Source: Verrucomicrobiota bacterium
GTDB lineage: Bacteria > Verrucomicrobiota > Verrucomicrobiia > Chthoniobacterales > Xiphinematobacteraceae
Assembly: GCA_023269545.1 (NCBI GenBank)
Contig: JAHFTB010000005.1
Location: 59,166 to 123,165 of the forward strand
Reading direction: 5' to 3'
Length of the DNA: 64,000 nucleotides
Shown here: one piece after another, positions 59,264 to 64,000 of the stretch
How positions within the stretch are numbered: the first letter of the stretch is position 1
Layout of the letters: every line of letters starts with the position of its first letter
Notes under the pieces: generated by a model
What the model saw: the letters and a program-made list of their open reading frames with translations, nothing else
Database searches by the model: none
Told to the model about the DNA's origin: nothing
Program-made: the position numbers and the translations under genes

Positions 59264-60397
59264 ATGCCTAAATCGTTTGAGCAAACTCGCAAGGAACCTC
59301 AGCACATCACCATGGCAACTACCACGATTCAAATTGGAAATAGAAGTTTCATATTAGATCGAGATAAGGCTGAAACGGCATTTGCAGCTAAACGGGTCAT
59401 CAATGGACGGGAAACCATGTTTTTTAATATCCTGCCTTTGAAGTATCAGTGGGCCTACAATCTCTACAAAAAAATGAAGGCAAACCATTGGGAACCAGAG
59501 GATATCCCAATGCAAAAAGACTGTGAACAATGGCGGGATCCAGCGATTCCGGAGATTGAACGCTGGATTATCAAAATGGGGATTGGGTATTTTTCTGCCG
59601 CTGAAGGGATCGTGGGAGACAATATTCTTCATGTCATTCGAGAGTTAGTGACTGCGCCCGAGCTCAAGTTGGCTTTGGGGCGGCATGCACATGAGGAAAA
59701 TATCCATGCCGATTCATTGGTTTATATGATCAGTTCGCTAGGAATTAACCCACACGAATGCGAAGCGATGTTCGAGGATGTGGAGACAATAAAAGAAAAG
59801 ACAGATTTTGTAGTCAGTAACAGCAGGAAAATGCGTCGTGATTTCGACCTTACCACCACCGAAAGTAAGCAAGCCTTAGCAAAGAATATGTTTCTCTTTG
59901 GTCAATGTATGGAAGGAACCCAATTTTTTGGGCTGTTTGGTCTGATTCTTGCCCTCTATCGTAACAATAGATTTCCAGGCATAGGGCAAATGTTTCGATA
60001 TACTTTGCGGGACGAATCCAATCATATCGAATTGCTACGCAACCTTCTCATGGATTTGGTGGAGGAAAATCCCGAAATCTGGACCGAAGCGTTTCGTGAA
60101 GATTTAAGCCACACGATGGCTGAAGCAGTGAGGTTGGAGAAACGTTTTATTCGGGATTGTTTGCCTGTCAGTGCCGTGGGGCTTACCAGCAAGGAATTCG
60201 AACTTTACATTGATTATATTGGAGATCGGCGGCTTGTGGATTGTGGCTTACGTCCATTGAATGCACCTATTACCAATCCGTTGCCCTGGCTAGCTGAAAT
60301 GATGGACATCAAGAAGGAGCAGAATTTTTTCGAAGGACGTGTGACAGATTATCAAAAATCCAATGCCCTCACCTTGGCTTCCGACGACGAACTGTAG
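59264..60397 (+). CDS. nrdB: Ribonucleotide reductase small subunit, tyrosine-less (class Ic type)
   Basis: The 377-residue ferritin-fold protein carries the six metal ligands E114, E145, H148, E217, E251 and H254 (GYFSAAEGIVGDN, HEENIHADSLVYMI, GQCMEGTQFF, RDESNHIELL). At the position of the radical tyrosine (four residues after H148, Y122 of E. coli) it has Leu152, and the first ligand is Glu rather than Asp. Both features are those of the Chlamydia-type R2 that uses a Mn/Fe cofactor instead of a tyrosyl radical. GAGG lies before the ATG at 59264. nrdA follows 47 bases later; NrdR boxes precede it. Confidence 0.93.
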   Translation: MPKSFEQTRKEPQHITMATTTIQIGNRSFILDRDKAETAFAAKRVINGRETMFFNILPLKYQWAYNLYKKMKANHWEPEDIPMQKDCEQWRDPAIPEIERWIIKMGIGYFSAAEGIVGDNILHVIRELVTAPELKLALGRHAHEENIHADSLVYMISSLGINPHECEAMFEDVETIKEKTDFVVSNSRKMRRDFDLTTTESKQALAKNMFLFGQCMEGTQFFGLFGLILALYRNNRFPGIGQMFRYTLRDESNHIELLRNLLMDLVEENPEIWTEAFREDLSHTMAEAVRLEKRFIRDCLPVSAVGLTSKEFELYIDYIGDRRLVDCGLRPLNAPITNPLPWLAEMMDIKKEQNFFEGRVTDYQKSNALTLASDDEL

Positions 60398-60444
60398 TCT
60401 GATGCTCTTTACTTTCTTATATTATATCCCTCCCTCATATTCTC

Positions 60445-63400
60445 ATGATTCGCCGTATTTCGTTTGAAGAAGATCTTGCACTGAAGCGTCTCGTCAGTCT
60501 CCCACGAGAAAAAAAACCGGAGTATGCCTGGAGAGAAGTCATCCACTCCTTAGGGACCTATTCCCCAGAAGTCACCGTACTCAGTGGCAACAAAGAACGG
60601 CAATTTAGCTTAGATGAAGTTGCGGAGGAAATTGGCAATGCACTCACAGATCTTCTTCTCTCACGCGAAGAGAAAGATATTTTTAACGAACAAAATCGTG
60701 GATTTGTTGCAAATGTTGCGCATTCCGTAGCGACACTTCTCGCGGATCAGGTAGGGAAAGGAGGGCGTACATTGCGCCTCTCTGAACATGATCTTTCCTT
60801 GCTGATCGAAGAAGCCTTGATCGAAAATAATGCACATGATGTGGCTAAGAGTCTCGTCTTTAATCGCTCCCTAAAAGTTCAAGAGAAGCATGAGAAAGAC
60901 AACGCTCAGCCCCCTCCCTTAGTCACGCGTCTTATTCGACGGAATGGATTGGTAGTCCCCTGGAATGCGACTAAAATTGAAATTGCATGTCGCAAAGCCT
61001 TCCTTTCAACGAAGGAAGATCCGACTCCTGCTTCAAAAATTGCTCGGGCTGTTTCCGAACAAGTGAGGCGTGGCGACCGAGCCTTTGTTCATATCGAAGA
61101 CATACAGGATATGGTTCAGGAGGAATTGATGCGGCACGGCTTTTATAAAGTTGCCGAAAGCTACATTCTTTACCGCGCCTATCGGGCTCGTCTGCGGGAG
61201 GAAATTCGTAAAACATTGCCCCCTATTACGGCGGAACAACAAGAGTCTCTCTTAGTGGTTCGCACCTCGGATGGACAAAGTATTTTTTGGGACGGCGGGG
61301 AATTGAAGCGTCGTATTCAATTTGCATCGATTGGATTGAATTTATGTCTGGATGCCTGTCAGATCGAACGCGAACTGCGCCGTTCGATCGGAGCGGAAAT
61401 CTCTGAAGAATCTCTGAAGAGAACGATTATCTTAAACGCGAAGGCATTGATCGAACGAGATGCGGATTTTGCTAAGTTTGCTGGCCGTATTCTCCTCTCC
61501 TATATTTACGAAGAAATATTGGATTGGCGCATCATGCGAGATGGAATCGAAGGCTTAAAGGATGCGCACCGTACGGCTTTTCGCAATTACATTCGACATG
61601 CAATTGCTATTGAACGTCTGAGTCCCAAACTACTTTCTTATGACCTGGACCACGTGGCCGATGCGCTGGATCCCTCCGCAGATTTGGATTTTGATTATCT
61701 CGGTATTCAAACCTTATACGATCGCTATCTCATAGTGGATAAAACTGCGAAATCTCCTTGTCGCATTGAAACCCCTCAATTCTTTTGGATGAGAGTGGCG
61801 ATGGGGCTTTTTCTGGAGGATTCAGGAGACCGTACCGCCTTAGCCATTCGTTTGTATCATCTCTACAAAAGCCGTAGATTCTGTTCCTCAACACCGACAC
61901 TTTTTAATTCCGGTACCCTGCATAGCCAACTTTCTTCATGCTACCTCTATAAAGTCGATGATAGCATTGAATCCATCATGCAACGAGGGATCGCAGACAA
62001 TGCATATCTTGCGAAGTGGGCGGGTGGACTAGGTGGTTCCTGGACGTCCGTCCGTGGTACGGGAGGCTACATCAAAGGAACCAATGGCGAGAGCCAAGGA
62101 GTCATTCCCTTCTTAAAGCTACACAACGATCAGCTAGTGGCTGTCAATCAAGGGGGAAAACGTCGTGGTTCCGGCTGTGCCTATCTCGAGAACTGGCACA
62201 ATGACATTTTAGATTTCCTCAAGCTACGTGTGAATACCGGTGACGAACGTCGGCGGACTCACGACATGAATACGGCAAACTGGATTTCCGATCTCTTTAT
62301 GAAACGTATGGAGGCCCGGCAAAACTGGACACTCTTTCGTTCCAACGAAGTGCCGGATCTTCATGAGCTCTATGGACGGCGTTTCGAAGAACGCTATGAA
62401 TATTATGAAGCCCTTGCACGGGAGGGTAAAATTTTCGGACAAGAATTGCCTGCAATTGACTTGTGGAAGGAAATGCTAAAGATGATCTTTGAAACAGGCC
62501 ATCCCTGGTTTACGTTTAAAGATCCCTGCAATATTCGTTCGCCGCAAGATCACGCCGGTATCATTCACTCTTCCAACCTCTGTACGGAAATTACGCTCAA
62601 TACCAGCGACGAAGAAACAGCTGTCTGTAATCTGGGATCCATCGTTCTGGACACGCATATCCAAGCTGACGGAAGTTTGGATCATGAAATGCTGCGCGAT
62701 ACTATACAGATTGCTGTCCGTGCCCTGGATAATGTCATAGACATTAATTTTTACCCGGTCGAAGCCGCCAAATGTAGTAATCTCCGACATCGTCCTATTG
62801 GAATCGGTGTGATGGGTCTTCAAAATGCATTGTATAAGAAGAAGATCCATTTCGCCTCATCAGAAGCTGTGGAATTCAATGATGAATTTATGGAAGCCAT
62901 CGCATTTTATGCTTATAGCGCTTCCAGCGATCTGGCTGCGGAACGAGGGACTTATAGTAGTTATCGCGGCTCCAAATGGGACCGTGGTATTCTTCCTCAA
63001 GACACTCTGGATTTGTTAGAAAAAGAAAGAGGAATTGCCGTGGATGTACCGCGAGGCAGTAGGATGGATTGGACACCCGTGCGTGAGAAAATTCGTAAAC
63101 AAGGGATGCGCAATTCGAACGTACTCGCGATCGCTCCCACAGCGACTATTTCTAACATCATGGGAACGACGCCTTGTATCGAACCCAATTTCCGAAATCT
63201 CTATGTAAAGAGCAATTTGGGAGGTGATTTTGTGATCCTGAATAGCGAACTGGTCCTCGATTTTAAAAAGGAAAAGCTATGGAACCAGGAAATGTTGGAT
63301 CAGCTCAAATATTTTAACGGAGAGCTTAAAGACATTCCAAATATCCCTCAGTACCTAAAGGAAAAGCACCTCACTGTTTTTTCTATCGATTTCCAATATA

Positions 63401-63705
63401 TCATAGATGCGGCAGCGTGCCGTCAAAAGTGGATTGACCAATCGCAGTCCGTGAATCTTTTTCTGGCAAATCCGGATATGAAAACTCTGAGTCACATGTA
63501 TCGGGCTGCCTGGCGTAAAGGATTAAAGACAACTTATTATTTGCGTACTCTGGGAGCTTCGGACATTGAAAAAATTACTCTCTCCGAATCAAAAAAAGAG
63601 ATTCGTGGAAAAGTCGCCCAATCCGCTGAAAAGTTTTCGGAAGAAGAATCCCTTTGTTCCTTGGAAGCACGTCGATTGGGAATCGAATGTGAATCCTGTC
63701 AGTAA
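60445..63705 (+). CDS. nrdA: Ribonucleotide reductase large subunit with several ATP-cones
   Basis: The 1086-residue protein begins with three ATP-cone-like segments: residues about 1-150 (degenerate), about 155-255 (VTRLIRRNGLVVPWNATKIE) and about 265-365 (LVVRTSDGQSIFWDGGELKR). The catalytic core follows with SSCYLYKVDD, LCTEITLNTSDEETAVCNLG, IGIGVMGLQ and SNVLAIAPTATISNI, and the protein ends in CESCQ, the redox-active Cys pair. Three cones and this size resemble the Chlamydia enzyme (about 1050 residues, three cones). It makes deoxyribonucleotides with NrdB; dATP would inhibit through the cones and NrdR represses the operon. Confidence 0.94.
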   Translation: MIRRISFEEDLALKRLVSLPREKKPEYAWREVIHSLGTYSPEVTVLSGNKERQFSLDEVAEEIGNALTDLLLSREEKDIFNEQNRGFVANVAHSVATLLADQVGKGGRTLRLSEHDLSLLIEEALIENNAHDVAKSLVFNRSLKVQEKHEKDNAQPPPLVTRLIRRNGLVVPWNATKIEIACRKAFLSTKEDPTPASKIARAVSEQVRRGDRAFVHIEDIQDMVQEELMRHGFYKVAESYILYRAYRARLREEIRKTLPPITAEQQESLLVVRTSDGQSIFWDGGELKRRIQFASIGLNLCLDACQIERELRRSIGAEISEESLKRTIILNAKALIERDADFAKFAGRILLSYIYEEILDWRIMRDGIEGLKDAHRTAFRNYIRHAIAIERLSPKLLSYDLDHVADALDPSADLDFDYLGIQTLYDRYLIVDKTAKSPCRIETPQFFWMRVAMGLFLEDSGDRTALAIRLYHLYKSRRFCSSTPTLFNSGTLHSQLSSCYLYKVDDSIESIMQRGIADNAYLAKWAGGLGGSWTSVRGTGGYIKGTNGESQGVIPFLKLHNDQLVAVNQGGKRRGSGCAYLENWHNDILDFLKLRVNTGDERRRTHDMNTANWISDLFMKRMEARQNWTLFRSNEVPDLHELYGRRFEERYEYYEALAREGKIFGQELPAIDLWKEMLKMIFETGHPWFTFKDPCNIRSPQDHAGIIHSSNLCTEITLNTSDEETAVCNLGSIVLDTHIQADGSLDHEMLRDTIQIAVRALDNVIDINFYPVEAAKCSNLRHRPIGIGVMGLQNALYKKKIHFASSEAVEFNDEFMEAIAFYAYSASSDLAAERGTYSSYRGSKWDRGILPQDTLDLLEKERGIAVDVPRGSRMDWTPVREKIRKQGMRNSNVLAIAPTATISNIMGTTPCIEPNFRNLYVKSNLGGDFVILNSELVLDFKKEKLWNQEMLDQLKYFNGELKDIPNIPQYLKEKHLTVFSIDFQYIIDAAACRQKWIDQSQSVNLFLANPDMKTLSHMYRAAWRKGLKTTYYLRTLGASDIEKITLSESKKEIRGKVAQSAEKFSEEESLCSLEARRLGIECESCQ

Positions 63706-63865
63706 TTAATGAACGCACCGCTGCCGCTCAAGCCATAGGTTTGAAAGGCTGGCCTGCGAATTGCCTTCGTCATTCCTTTGCCAGCTACCATCTCGCCCTA
63801 CATGGAGGCCGGGAAAACGGGTTGCCAAAATGGGGCACACGTCTTCAGCTATGGTATACCGCACC
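63702..63865 (+). pseudogene. Frameshifted remnant of a tyrosine recombinase (integrase C-terminus)
   Basis: One frame reads GWPANCLRHSFASYHLALHG, the second-box HxxR region of phage-type integrases. The match continues in another frame from 63821 with VAKMGHTSSAMVYRT, the GH and Y-box region (MGHTS..MVYRHY in intact proteins). A frameshift near 63818 joins them. No start or catalytic core is present, so it is a fragment of a lost integrative element next to nrdA. Confidence 0.65.
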
Positions 63866-63935
63866 AAACCTACGCTCACAGTGATGTGTCTTTGAAATTG
63901 CGGAGAGGGCTTCCATAAGCGAAAGACACAAAACA

Positions 63936-64000
63936 ATGGAAAATAAGCGTAGCAAATGCGGACATCGATACGACCGAGAATACAAAGAGAATGCGGTGGC
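63936..64000 (+). CDS. Start of a transposase, cut by the window edge
   Basis: From the ATG at 63936, 21 codons read MENKRSKCGHRYDREYKENA and V. RYDREYKENAV is typical of the beginning of IS3-type OrfA helix-turn-helix proteins. The gene continues beyond the window, so completeness is unknown. Confidence 0.5.
   Translation, partial: MENKRSKCGHRYDREYKENAV

Noticed and set aside
63706..63936. A 76-residue minus-strand frame at the right edge
   Set aside because: The plus strand of the same region encodes recognisable integrase fragments in two frames, so the minus frame is their shadow.

Overview
The window looks like the chromosome of a Gram-negative member of the PVC superphylum, most likely Verrucomicrobiota. 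This is inferred from gene content only, since there is no rRNA here. The supporting signals are a tyrosine-less class I ribonucleotide reductase with a long large subunit carrying several ATP-cone-like domains (as in Chlamydiae), a Ysc-like type III secretion operon, LPS-type heptose genes, system II cytochrome c maturation and moderate GC. Intact biosynthesis genes sit beside gene remnants and short inverted-repeat elements, which suggests a genome that has been losing and rearranging DNA, perhaps in a host-associated bacterium.

Layout. 1-6.2 kb: a coiled-coil/membrane protein, an MFS transporter, a large protein with octapeptide repeats, rmuC, tRNA-Ala(CGC), and an RcnR-like repressor with a perfect palindrome at its start and a remnant of rcnA behind it. 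6.2-15 kb (minus strand): a tightly packed nine-gene operon for nucleotide-activated heptose (phosphoheptose isomerase, phosphatase, transaldolase, fused nucleotidyltransferase/kinase, three SDR enzymes, a Gfo/Idh oxidoreductase and a nucleotide-sugar dehydrogenase-like protein). 15.7-18.7 kb: two glycosyltransferases, probably for the same surface glycan. 19.2-20.1 kb: a DnaJ/CbpA-type co-chaperone. 20.4-26 kb (minus strand): a type III secretion operon in the order sctW - (sctW middle domain) - tyeA - sycN - sctX - sctY - sctV, the order of the Yersinia yopN-lcrD operon. A hypothetical gene with an in-frame TGA follows it.

26.3-35.8 kb: tRNA-Pro(GGG) beside a flavoprotein remnant, argC-argJ-argB, a BenE-type transporter, nrdR with a small possible ATP-cone protein and a HIT protein, rlmN, and an ECF sigma factor operon. 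35.8-47.7 kb: a methyltransferase, fabG, sixA, pgl, a GT4 glycogen synthase-like gene, obg, uvrA, a TPR protein and a class V aminotransferase. 47.7-55.1 kb (minus strand): ccsA-resB, then a GntR regulator, an aldehyde dehydrogenase and an ABM-domain protein that share a candidate operator, then a broken IS3-family element. 55.3-63.7 kb: hisS-aspS, apaG and nrdB-nrdA preceded by paired NrdR boxes. The right edge holds a frameshifted tyrosine-recombinase remnant and the first codons of a transposase.

Two families of short inverted-repeat elements (A, about 165 bp; B, about 80 bp) and a recurring GGACAGGCTCT motif lie between genes. Neither element family encodes a protein, so they look like non-autonomous mobile elements. 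Several proteins of unknown function could be substrates of the secretion system, but that is inference.
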